A stretch of DNA of 64,000 bases from NCBI GenBank assembly GCA_028023455.1, contig JAQFVV010012398.1, forward strand, positions 4,670,682-4,734,681, in the 5' to 3' direction. Every line of letters begins with the position of its first letter. The first letter of the stretch is position 1. Source of the stretch: Epiperipatus broadwayi. Lineage: Eukaryota > Onychophora > Udeonychophora > Euonychophora > Peripatidae. This document shows, piece by piece, positions 49,640 to 64,000 of the stretch. Made by a program: the position numbers and the translations under genes. The notes beneath the pieces were generated by a model. That model was not told the origin of the DNA. It made no database searches and worked only from the letters and a program-made list of their open reading frames with translations.

Positions 49640-50780
49640 TTTATTTAAAGAAGGAAAGAATCAAGTGTTTTTGTGTTGGTATTAACATTTCTAGACAAGA
49701 AAACATAAATGCCTACAATAAAATTTGAAATGAGGCTATTTATATGTATAGATATTTTTGCATAATAAATAAAATTAATCATTAGATGGAATCCTTTTGA
49801 TAAAAATAACTTAATGTTAAAAGGAAAAAATGTCTATATGTTTAAAGAGAAAGGTTTTTAATAGATGTGTTTTATCAGTTTTTATACATGTATCTAAGGC
49901 AGGGGTCCCCAACTCTATGCCTGCGGGCACCATGGTGCCTGCAGACCATTTTCCGTGTGCCCGCCGCTATCCGAACACAATAAAAAATTATTTATCTGAT
50001 ACAAATAAATTTAATTTTTAAAATTTCTTATAAATTATTGTATTATATTGTAATCAAATATTAAATTTTTATTTTTGAAATAAATATTTTTTTGTACATT
50101 ATGTATATTATTAACAATATCCAACTATAATTTTACATTGAAAAAATAAATGGTGCCCACCACCTGGCCAGTATTATAGAATGTGCTCTTAAGTGCAAAA
50201 AGGTTGGGGACTGCTGATCTAAGGTTTGGATATTTAACAGAAAAGTAATACAAAGATTTCAGATTTCTCAATAATGTTTGGAGAGATATGTGTTAGAAAA
50301 AACAAAAAGAAATGGAAAATAAATATATGAGTAAGAAAACAAACAAGATATCACTGATATCATTGAAAGAATTAAGATACTGAAAGATGAACAATGGAGT
50401 AAATAAAATGAAGTCATATATCACATGATTTCATTTGATAAGTTTGTAATTACAGCAGCTCACTGAGAAAAGCCAATAGCTAGAAACTGGTCTGGCACTG
50501 GGGATAATTTTTAGATAGAGATTTTAAATGCTTTCTCTTGTGGCATTTATTGATAAAGTTTGTTAGAGCTACTAGCATGCTCTTTATTTTAGATGAACAA
50601 TGGAGGTTTTAAATTGGATCTCAAGAAATTGTAAAAGACCTAGATAGAAAAAGATAAAGTGAAATGGATGGATTATTTAAGAAAGTTTGCTGGTGTGTTA
50701 TGAAGAGAAAAGACAAGAAATTGAATTGCACATGTAGAAACCTTTATCCTGTAGTGAACCAGTAATGGTTGGTACAAGTA
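49640..50780 (+). pseudogene. RTE-like non-LTR fragment split by a hAT MITE
   Basis: Nucleotide-level homologue of 32270-32780. Blocks such as TTTATACATGTATCTAAGG then TTTGGATATTTAACAGAAA correspond to the SxAWTLNGR region there. The MITE at 49900-50216 sits inside. Coding sense is lost; the match is seen by aligning to the sister copy. Confidence 0.7.
49892..50224. mobile_element. hAT non-autonomous element (MITE) with perfect 8-bp TSD
   Basis: Element 49900-50216 (317 bp). Left end CAGGGGTCCCCAAC, right end complementary as CAGCAGTCCCCAAC; this terminus is typical of hAT/Charlie-type transposons. ATCTAAGG flanks both sides exactly (49892-49899, 50217-50224), the 8-bp duplication of hAT insertion. 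Internal subterminal GTGCCCGC/GGTGCCC motifs are present. No transposase is encoded, so it must have moved with an enzyme from elsewhere. It inserted into an RTE-like fragment, so it is the younger element. Confidence 0.93.
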
Positions 50781-52129
50781 AGTTGGTTTGAATTCAAAAG
50801 CTTAGACTTTTTATTTAATTTTTAAGACTTACTAATAAATTAAAATAAATAACAGATATCTTTATTTCTTGTCCAGTTGAAAAAGAATGCAGCAAGATAA
50901 AATAAATCTTAAAGAAAAGTTAAATGTGGTTTCAATGTGTAGTAGAATAAAACAGTTTGAACGAGAAATATAGGATCATATGATAATCATGCAGTGATTG
51001 TATTAAAGTGGGGAATTAAACAACTAAATAAAATTCATGATTGATGCTCAATTGAGTAAAACAAATGTCCATTGAGTTTAGTGAATTGAATGGAAATATT
51101 GTGATCAACTTGCCATTTGATTGATGTAATGCCTATACAATTGTATATTATACAAAAAAAAAAACAAATTAAAAATGAATGTGGGTACCTTGAAAATAAA
51201 GAACATAATGTATGGAAAAATTAATAAAGCTTTTATTTCTTTTAGTAAAAAGAGACTCCAGTAGATTGCATAATAATGAAAATAAAAACAAGAATTGATA
51301 TGTAAAACACAAGAAATTGATGTGATTTCAAATGAATTAATAAAGATTATGAGACAAATAAATTTGAGAAAGTTGACTCGTGTTTGTCATATAATTTATC
51401 ATTTAGAAGATTTCAACAGTTGAGATTCCAGTAGAGATAAATTTCATGAAGAAGAAGTAGAAGAAGAAGAAAAAGAAGAAAAAGCAGTAAAAGGAGAAGA
51501 GAAGGAAGAGAAGGAGGAGCAGGATGTTGATAACTTTCTAGCTTGTGAATTATAAGAAGTTTGAGCACTGGCAATGCTAAAATTAAATTGATCAAAGGAC
51601 TACCTGCTTTGGATGTGGCACTCTATCACTGTACTAAACCATACAGAATATTACCATCATAATAATGATGATGATGATGATTTATTACTCAAGAATTTGT
51701 AAGAAATTCCAGCATTAAAAATACCAGAATTGGAGGCCATGATTCTGGACATTGCATTCCAAAGTCCATACACTCTATCACAGCACTAAACCACAAACAG
51801 TATTTAAAATAGTACCTATTATTGAAGAATATACAGAATGTGTGAGAAGGAGATCTATTTGTTCTATTGATTTTGAAAAAGCATTTGAGAAAGCGAGATT
51901 ATTTTGTTAAATATGTTAAACAATAAAAGTATAGACTAGAGAGATTTTCAATTTTTTTTGTTTTTTTATCAGTGCATAACTCATCTCAACTCCACCTATA
52001 AATGATTAATAAAAATTATCAATATATTTTCTTCAAATGATTTGTGTCAAGTTGTGAGGGCAGTAAGTAAATTAAATTAAATTAAATTGTAGTAATTGAC
52101 TATTTATATATACTGAACAATGATAAATA
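50781..52129. other. Mostly unassigned; purine-rich run and an RT-like shard
   Basis: A GAA/GGA-rich run lies at 51449-51520. At about 51858-51900 the plus strand reads IYLFYCSIDFEKAFEK-like across a frame, resembling the F-x-D-F-x-K-A-F motif of non-LTR RT. It is too short to assign to a family. Confidence 0.4.
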
Positions 52130-52335
52130 TATGTACAAGAGATTGTGATCTGGGCCAACTGATGAATGCTGGTTCAGCACAAAATGTGTTTCTTCAGGGT
52201 CATACATCTTTTTAACATATTCTTGTTCAGATGTTTATGATTGCACCATCACACAAGATATTAGAAACCAATCCCTAACTTATATGAGAGTGGGGTAGTG
52301 AAAATTACATTCCAGAAATATTATTCATTAAGTTA
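52130..52335 (+). repeat. Hammerhead-bearing repeat, solitary copy
   Basis: Homologous to the right arm of 56786-57252 and, inverted, to 56476-56660. It runs from GTGATCTGGGCCAA to the TATTATTCATTAAGT end. Contains the core-like motif annotated at 52152-52198. Confidence 0.75.
52152..52198 (+). ncRNA. Hammerhead-like motif, third type (copy 1)
   Basis: GGGCCAA, then an exact CTGATGA core (52159-52165), stem II ATGCTG-GTT-CAGCA(C), then AAAA where GAAA is expected, then TGTGTTTC. The core strand is perfect and the second strand is degraded. The family comparison with 56606, 56964 and 57032 supports the hammerhead reading. Confidence 0.5.
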
Positions 52336-52867
52336 AGGAGCAGGTTAATGATTTATTTATTTTTTTGAAAATTGAATTTGGATAACTGTTGATAAAAATA
52401 ATAAGCATGGTTTACAAAAAAAAAAGAAAGAACAATTGGAAAAAGAGAACCAAAACGATTACAGGAATTTAGTCAGATTAATAATATAGAAGGGGAGGGG
52501 GTACAGCTGATTGATAAGTCAAAAAGAAAATTAGCTATGCGGTTATGAGAAGTAGGTCAAGATTTAAAAAGATTTGGAGAATGTTGTCCGTTTGGTGTGA
52601 GAAACTGCTTTTTGCATTTAAGTAATGTTGATAAAGATTATATTTTAAGGGATTAGTTAAAAGTAATATTACTTTTGGGAAATTGTGATTACTTAATTCA
52701 ATATTAATATAAATTGAGAGATTGTTATTTTTGTTAACGTCTTTTCAAATAACATAACAAAATCGTCATCATCGTTAAAAACCAACTCTTAAATGACTAT
52801 GCTGACTATAGACTAATTCGTGAATCATAAATATGATCTCCCGTTAATTAATTCTTTCCTTTTTTTT

Positions 52868-52966
52868 CTCTCATGTGTCATAGCATCAGCCGGAAGCGGC
52901 CCGCTAACCCGGGACAACTACTTGTAAAGCGGCTGTCGCTGACCTCTCGATCACCAATGCTTGACA
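52868..52966 (-). mobile_element. tRNA-derived SINE copy 3
   Basis: Minus strand GTCAAGCATTGGTGATCGAGAGGTCAGCG, then CTTTACAAGTAGTTG, GCTGATGCTATGACACATGAGAG, near-identical to copy 2. Part of the B box is lost. No clear target duplication is visible. The 91-codon frame crossing it (52873-53148) is a chance frame. Confidence 0.8.
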
Positions 52967-53726
52967 TCTTGCGCATTGTTTTTAACAACAAACATTACTT
53001 TTTGAAAGACTTCAACAATTATTTACTTATATTCTCAGTTATCTTCTCTATGAAATCAATCGATATTGCTTTTTTTTTTTCAGATAATAATAATGACTGT
53101 TTTTTAATGATTAATGAATACGTATATACAGTATTTGCGATAATTTAATGCTTTATTTTTAAAAAGTTAATTTTAAAAATTCTTGGGGGGGGGGGGGTTT
53201 GAAGAAGAAGGAGTTTCCATTTTCGAATAAAAATAAAATGTCGACCTTTAATCGTTTTAAATTAGATATATGACTCTTGCTTGGGGCTAAACATCATAAT
53301 AAAAAATTATGAATCAATTTTGGACTAAGTGAGCCGGAAATGACCTGAGGTCGACTTTTCAAATAATAAAATTTGACCTAACATTTTAGCGCTTATTGGA
53401 AAATTAACACAACAATTTTATTTTAAATATTTAATCCAATTTAAAAATAGTATGGGGATTACATTTTGTATTATGTTTTTGATTAAAAGGAACACATTCG
53501 TTAATGAAAATGCTATATAGTAATGACTAGAATTGAACCAATTGTCATCTAATTATGGACCCTGAATTTCCAAACAACTTCCCGCAGAGATTCAGCAATT
53601 CCAAGTCAAAATTCAAAAGAATTTTCAAATAAATAAAAAAAATTCAAGATAATTAATTTATAATTTTTTTATAAATACCTATAAGGTATTTATATTTATT
53701 ATGTAAAAAATTGTATCTATGAATAT
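52967..53726. other. Unassigned stretch with a G12 run
   Basis: A run of twelve or more G at 53185-53197; otherwise AT-rich with no gene recognised. Confidence 0.45.
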
Positions 53727-53798
53727 AAACAAGGCAAAACTCTCCATACAGTAGTGTCACCCTGTGCCAACCAGAATATGGAGATTTTTGCCTTGTTT
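53727..53798. mobile_element. Short palindromic MITE, internally deleted copy
   Basis: Terminal repeats AAACAAGGCAAAACTCTCCATA and its complement TATGGAGA-TTTTTGCCTTGTTT enclose about 30 bp. It shares ends with the fuller copy at 55581-55697. No coding capacity. Confidence 0.8.
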
Positions 53799-55580
53799 AA
53801 TAACAATTAAGTGCTAGTATAAGATATGGTAATCATATGATCTATGAATATACATTACAACTCTGTTCAACGAAATGTAAAAAAAAAAATCATGTAAAAT
53901 TGGTGATTTTCAGAACTTGAGTGATATGCATTTTGAATTAATGTAATTATGCTTGCTTGGATCATTTAAAGTAGAACCACCAGATCATTTTATCTTCTCC
54001 TAATGAAATTATATATTACTAGATGAATGTTTAAAGAACATTGTAATCAGAGTGGAGATTTATGTACTGACTAGATCACTCGATAAGCTACATAGAAATC
54101 AGCATATGTTGGTAATTTGTGCATAGGAGACCAAACATTTCTAATGTCTATTGATCATATACTAGTAATCTTATGGCCTGATGATTATGTTTCAGTAGGC
54201 TAAGATTTTTTTTTTTGAAAAAAATGAAATAAAAATAAAAATTAAAGAATCTTTTTTAATAAAGATTTAAAACTTTGAAACTATGAATTTATTTAAAAAT
54301 TCTTTTAATATTAATGATATTGAAATTAAACTGAGAGAGTGCAAACCTCTCAAGTGCTTATGACCATCAACAGCCAATCAGATTGCAAATACTGAGACAG
54401 AGAATTTAACAAGAAAAGAGAGGTTCCACTCTCTTCTTTACTTGTCTTTCTATATATCCAAGCCAGTCCAAAGTACTTAGATCTGAAAGCATGAATCTTA
54501 AATATCTTCACCCTCAACTCACGAAGTTCAAATTACAAACATACAGTATAAAATCTTTCAATTTACTACGCAGTAGTTTTTCGATGTTATAACTTGCAGC
54601 AATATATGTAAGTAATATTTATTTTACAAAGCGCAGACAGTATTGAAATATGAGTTGGAACTATGGGGAAATAAGATAATACATAATTGTTTGTGATTGT
54701 GTTATCTTGTATTTGAAAAACTTGCTTTGGCAACAAACCATTTGTAATGAATTTATAATTTAGTTTTAGTTAGTTATTTAATAGTAAATTGTTGTACATA
54801 GTTCATTATATTGACTAGTTATCTTTTGGCATTTGATATTTTACATTTTTTAAATGTATTATCAGTATATAAAAATAAATAGAATTGTTGCACAATAATT
54901 AGACATTTAATTATTGTTAACTTTAATTCTATGAAAATTTAGCACATGTACATTATAAAATTCATCTTGATGCTATTCCTAGAACTAACCAAGTGTGAAT
55001 ATGTAAATTTCTATAGTACTAAAATGTAAATAGATTAGTTTAATTATACATTTTCTGCCACTTTAATAAATTTAATTTAGAGGTACTTTTGTCTCCCCCC
55101 CCCCTTCAATAAAACCATTTTGAATTCTAGTACAAATTATGATTCTTTTAGCTGAAATGATCTTTCATTAATAGGATATTTACATCTTTTTTAATGTATT
55201 TTTAATAGTTTAAGAGTTGTTGAAATAGCTCTAATAGTTGCTTAAGTAAATTATGTTAAAAGATAACAAGCAATGGCAAACATCAACTGGTCATGATTCC
55301 GTTATTCATAATGCTATTTTACCTAATTATCTCTTATAATTTGGTAGAGGATTTAACATTAATAGTTAATGTATCTATATTGAACTTAAACAATGAGAGC
55401 TTTTTTTCAAATCTAGAAATTACAATATAAGTAATAAATGCCAGTAGATGCTAAATGGTAGTATAGTTAGAAAAAAAATATTCATTTAGAAACTAATTAT
55501 GGGGTACTGTTAGTACTGCATCCATTGATTTTACTTAATTAAACCATTCACTATTCTTTATGTTTACACAAGCTGTTTAA
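53799..55580. other. Mostly unassigned; CCAAT end-module relic at 54340-54520
   Basis: At 54371-54383 CAGCCAATCAGAT appears again, with GTGCTTATGACCATCAA before it and a GAAAGCATGAATCTTAAATATCTTCACC block about 100 bp later, paralleling the foldback at 23631. A C10 run lies near 55096-55105. No gene. Confidence 0.5.
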
Positions 55581-55697
55581 CACAGAGGCAAAACTATCCA
55601 TATAGTTGCACCAATTAGTGCAAGCCAGAGTAATCATGCATTGATTACTCTGGCTTGCACTGAGTGGTGCTACTGTATGGAGAGTTTTGCCTTTGTG
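55581..55697. mobile_element. Short palindromic MITE, fuller copy
   Basis: 117 bp of near-perfect palindrome: CACAGAGGCAAAACTATCC and its complement at the other end. The inner part GTGCAAGCCAGAGTAATC is also mirrored around a short loop near 55639-55642. No target duplication can be fixed. Confidence 0.85.
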
Positions 55698-56475
55698 ATT
55701 TTACTTAATGCTTGCAGTGTGACTTCTAGAGTTGAAAGAAGTCACTAACTATCTTAATATTTTAAATCTTTCTTTTATCCCTAAGCTTTAATTTTTTGGT
55801 ATAGAGAACTTTTATGAAAACAATTAAATCTAAAATCAATGACCAAAGGCATATGACTTTTTATTTTAAGCTAGGAGTCACATTATACCTATTTGCCAAC
55901 TATTATTGAATTGACTGCTTATAAAGATTCTAAACTTGCTTGAAAAATCTACCCAGTTCTGAAATCCAAACTGGATAAGGTGTTAAATATACCATAAGGA
56001 CCTTTATTATTAGTTATAATGATCTAAAAGCTTATCCCATGAATATGTTCAATGTGATGCTACCATTTTATGTTAATACACTGACAAAATCCATATTTTG
56101 TTTATTATCTGCTTTCCAAAAGTAGCTTATGACATCCAAAGATAGGGCACAAACCATATATCTTACAAGTTTTTGTAGGTAATGAAAAACTTTTAGGGAT
56201 AAAATAACTAAGCTATGTCATAATAGTAGTCAATACAAATGTTTGCTTTTCCTTTTCATCATACTTTATGACTTATATGAATAGCTTAATGAGTTGTAAT
56301 ATTTTTTTTCCATTTTTTATAAAAGACAATAACAAACAATATATATACAAATGTTTTTTAAAAAATGCTTTTATTTGTATAAACCCAAAATATAAAAATA
56401 AATTTTATTTAGTTTTCACAAATAAAAGCATGGGAATACCATGTTTAAAAATTTACAAATCATGCCCACATAATA
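55698..56475. other. Unassigned AT-rich stretch
   Basis: No gene seen; the 74-codon frame 56268-56492 has no recognisable domain. Confidence 0.4.
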
Positions 56476-56660
56476 ATATTTATGTAGTGTAATTTTCACT
56501 ATACTATTATCATGCAAGGTATGTTTGATTTCTATTCTCTTTTAACACCTTGTTGAAGGGCGTAATGGTAAACATATGACCAAAGACATGAAAAGGATTA
56601 TGATCACCAAAATACACATTTCATGCTGGAGCAGCACTCATCAATCCAGTCCAGATCTGA
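56476..56660 (-). repeat. Hammerhead-bearing repeat, inverted partial copy
   Basis: Minus-strand homologue of 52130-52335. Its outer end is TGTAGTGTAATTTTCACTAT, and it contains the motif at 56606-56651. Confidence 0.75.
56606..56651 (-). ncRNA. Hammerhead-like motif, third type (copy 2)
   Basis: Minus strand TTGATGA (56638-56644) instead of CTGATGA, stem II GTGCTG/CAGCAT, intact GAAA, then TGTGTATTTTGG. Partly decayed but has the full second core strand. Confidence 0.5.
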
Positions 56661-56963
56661 ATCTGTTGTGCTTATCTTTTTCATTATTTAGTATATATAG
56701 ATAGCCAATTACTACAGTTTAATTGATAAGTGTCAAAATTATCACCCTCCTGACCTTAACCCAAACCACTTCATGGAAGTAAATGATTTTTATTAGTCAT
56801 TTCATTAGACTAGAGATTATTCACATAATGAATAATATATTTGTAGTGCATTTTCATTATATCATTCTCATGCAAGGTAGGAACTGGTTTCTATCAACTT
56901 TTAACATCTTGTAGAGAGTTGTAATTTTAAACATATGATCAAAGACATATAAAAAAGACATGA

Positions 56964-57010
56964 TTCCCAAGATGCATATTTTATGCTGAACCTGCATTCA
57001 TCAGATGGTC
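56964..57010 (-). ncRNA. Hammerhead-like motif, third type (copy 3)
   Basis: Minus strand: exact CTGATGA (56998-57004), stem II ATGCAG-GTT-CAGCAT with one mismatch, TAAAA in place of GAAA, then the palindromic stem III region TATGCATC and TTGGG. Confidence 0.5.
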
Positions 57011-57031
57011 CAATATAAGGTATTGTGGTCT

Positions 57032-57078
57032 GGGCCAACTATTGAATGCTGGTTCAACATGAAATGTGCATCTTGGGT
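57032..57078 (+). ncRNA. Hammerhead-like motif, third type (copy 4)
   Basis: GGGCCAA, CTATTGA (two changes from CTGATGA), stem II ATGCTG-GTT-CAACAT, intact GAAA (57061-57064). Then ATG/CAT stem III with a two-base loop, ATC cleavage triplet, and TTGG complementary to CCAA of stem I. Complementary decay to copy 1: together the copies cover every core position. Confidence 0.55.
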
Positions 57079-57252
57079 ATCATACATCTTTTTCACATGT
57101 CTTTGGTTATAGGTTTTTAATTACACCCATCCACAGTATATTAAAAGCAGATAAAAACAGTCCCTAAGAGTATGGTGTAGTTAAAATTATATTACATAAA
57201 TATTATTCATTAAGTGAATAATCTCTGGTCTAATGAATGCCAGTAAAAAATA

Positions 57253-62455
<5,203 letters not shown>

Positions 62456-63782
62456 TTGGAAAACTACAGGCCAATTTCTATTTTATCAACATTGTCTCAA
62501 ATTTTGGAAATGTGTGTAAAAAACAGAATTGTTTTGTTTTTTCAAAAATATAATTTATTTTCAAATAATCAATTTGGGTTTTTGCCAGGAAGATCTATAG
62601 AACTGGCTTTATCTGAACATGTTTCAGTCATCACTGAATGTTTAGAAAAAGGTTACAAAACTATAGGCATTTATTTAGATTTGTGGAAAGCATTTGACTT
62701 TGTTCCACATAATATATTAATAATTAAGTTACACCATTGTGACATAAGGAGTACTATGCTTGAATGGTTTAAATCTTATTTAAATAATAGAAGCCAATTT
62801 GTTAAAATTAATAATTTTTTGAGTGATTCTGAAATAATTAGATATGGAGTTCCTCAAGATTCAGTCCATTGTTATTTACTGTTTATATTAATGATCTGCT
62901 TGATCTTTCTCTTCATTCTAACATTTTTTGTTTTGCAGATGATACTGCTTTGGTTACTTCAGCAGTTTCATATAGTTTACTTGAGAAACTTGTGAATGAA
63001 GATTTATTTAAAATTACACAATGGATGAATAATAATAGATTACTGCTAAATATTAATAAATATAATTACATAATGTATTCTCTTAAAAATATTCCAGCAA
63101 AAGACTTGTTAATTCAATTGCTTTATGTTAATAAAACGTCTTGTCAGGAATTTACCAGGACTTCAACAATTTCTTACCTTGGCTTGGTTTTGGATGAGTA
63201 TTTACATTGGGATAAACATATTCTTTGGTTTCAAGTAAAATTAAGAAAATTTAATTTTCTTTTTTATAGATTAAGAGATTGTTTGAATAAATCTGTCCTA
63301 TTAAGTATATATAAACAAATTTTCTTAAGCAGACTTTGTTATGGTATAACATTATGGGATGGCACTGCAGCATATTTTTTGAAGTCATTGCAAATACTAC
63401 AAAATTTTATGCTAATAATTATTTTGTTTAAACCTTTGGATTTGCCAAGACTTGAATTATATAAGCGTGCTGGAGTTTTAACTATTCAGCAATTATTTTT
63501 AGTGAATATTTTGTGTTATTATATTAAATACAAAGAAATGAATAAAATAATTCTTCATCAATAATGGGGACTAGATCAAGTGATTTTGATTTATTATTTG
63601 AACCAGTGTACTTTAAAACTCATTGCAGATATCAGAAATGTTATCTTGGTCCAAGATTTTATAATATTTTTATAAGAAACATTGGATTTAATGTTAATGA
63701 CCTATCAAGAAAAACTTTGAGAAAATTCATTATGAACTGGATTATAATTGACAATAATGAAAAACTTTTTATTTCTATTTAA
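62456..63782 (+). pseudogene. Non-LTR retrotransposon RT (CR1/Jockey-like), 5'-truncated, frameshifted
   Basis: Starts abruptly at ENYRPISILSTLSQILE, so everything upstream, including the endonuclease, is gone. Motifs: NNQFGFLPGRSIELAL; GIYLDLWKAFDFVPHNILIIKL (catalytic Asp, with Trp where Ser is usual); WFKSYLNNRSQFVKI; RYGVPQ. A deletion near 62855-62870 removes several bases, and the sense moves to the frame 62869-63564: MLFTVYINDLL, FCFADDTALVTS (catalytic FADD), LNINKYNYIMYS, YLGLVLDEYLHWDKHI. A second frameshift at 63564 leads to TRSSDFDLLFEPVYF and YLGPRFYNIF, the usual C-terminal tail. RT copies element RNA at a nicked target; this copy is inactive but comparatively young (few stops). 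Confidence 0.88.
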
Positions 63783-63940
63783 TTATTTTATTGTATATTA
63801 ATGTTTTTTATTTTATTTGCACATGTATTTTTGTTAAGCTTCATGCGTGATTTTTTTATCACAAGGAGATTATATGTTTAATAAATTAAATTAAATTATT
63901 ATTATTATTATTATGATGATGATAATGATGATGATGATGA
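63783..63940 (+). repeat. 3' UTR and simple-repeat tail of the non-LTR element
   Basis: A short AT-rich 3' UTR with an inverted repeat GTGATTTTTTTATCAC (63847-63862), then TTAATAAATTAAATTAAATT and (ATT)n/(GAT)n to about 63940. Such tails are common at non-LTR 3' ends. The last 60 bases show nothing identifiable. Confidence 0.7.
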
Positions 63941-64000
63941 GTCATCAAGATGCTATCCACTCCTGTCAATTATATGAATGGTCCTCTACCTATTCATAAA

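Larger units (their letters stand above)
56786..57252. mobile_element. Foldback of two hammerhead-bearing arms
   Basis: Left arm about 56786-57010 and right arm about 57028-57252 are complementary. The ends read TAGACYAGAGATTATTCAC with the mirror GTGAATAATCTCTGGTCTA. The short centre is about 17 bp. Each arm holds one hammerhead-like motif (56964-57010 minus, 57032-57078 plus). Inverted pairing of ribozyme-bearing ends recalls the Penelope pair at 3121-5692, but no protein is encoded. Confidence 0.8.

Noticed and set aside
49830-50021. 63-codon open frame
   Set aside because: Runs from an RTE-like fragment into the hAT MITE across its end, so it is not a gene.

Overview
This window is AT-rich, CpG-poor, intron-less repeat DNA from a eukaryote, almost certainly an animal genome, possibly an invertebrate. 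Evidence for this is the mix of element classes: a Ty3/gypsy LTR retrotransposon with 1.7-kb LTRs, a Penelope-like element (PLE) with reverse transcriptase plus GIY-YIG endonuclease, RTE-like and CR1/Jockey-like non-LTR elements, a hAT MITE, tRNA-derived SINEs, foldback elements and long microsatellites. The species cannot be named from the sequence. CpG decay inside the gypsy copies suggests a methylated germ line. I recognise no host protein-coding gene, rRNA or functional tRNA gene. Every credible coding match belongs to a mobile element, and almost all are broken by stops or frameshifts.

Layout. 1-830 is an integrase fragment of a gypsy element. 865-1635 holds short tandem duplications and a SINE with perfect target-site duplications (TSDs). 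1522-2960 is a non-coding interspersed repeat (possibly an LTR) whose second copy lies inverted at 23240-25325. 3121-5692 is a PLE arranged as two inverted arms of 1114 bp, each ending in a hammerhead-ribozyme motif. 5731-15966 is a near-complete but dead gypsy element: LTR, leader, gag, protease, RT, RNase H, integrase, purine tract, LTR. 16000-18540 is mostly unexplained but carries a second, decayed hammerhead-like motif near 18050. 18548-18965 is a tandem repeat of four units. 23631-24260 is a foldback element with CCAAT motifs in both arms. Four fragments of one RTE-like family lie at 27300-27890, 30960-32790, 36437-39060 (reverse strand, endonuclease to C-terminus) and 49640-50780. The last is split by a hAT MITE with a perfect 8-bp TSD. 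44720-46003 contains another CCAAT end module followed by a nested palindrome of about 330-bp units. 52130-57252 carries a third hammerhead-like repeat family, partly arranged as a foldback, and a short palindromic MITE. 62275-63895 is a 5'-truncated non-LTR element behind a 160-bp ATT microsatellite.

The elements do not work together as a pathway. The common theme is inverted, self-complementary DNA and small self-cleaving RNA motifs. Three distinct hammerhead-like families occur in 64 kb. The best-formed copy (5596-5639) has all core nucleotides and a perfect stem I. The others are partly decayed and need a covariance-model search.
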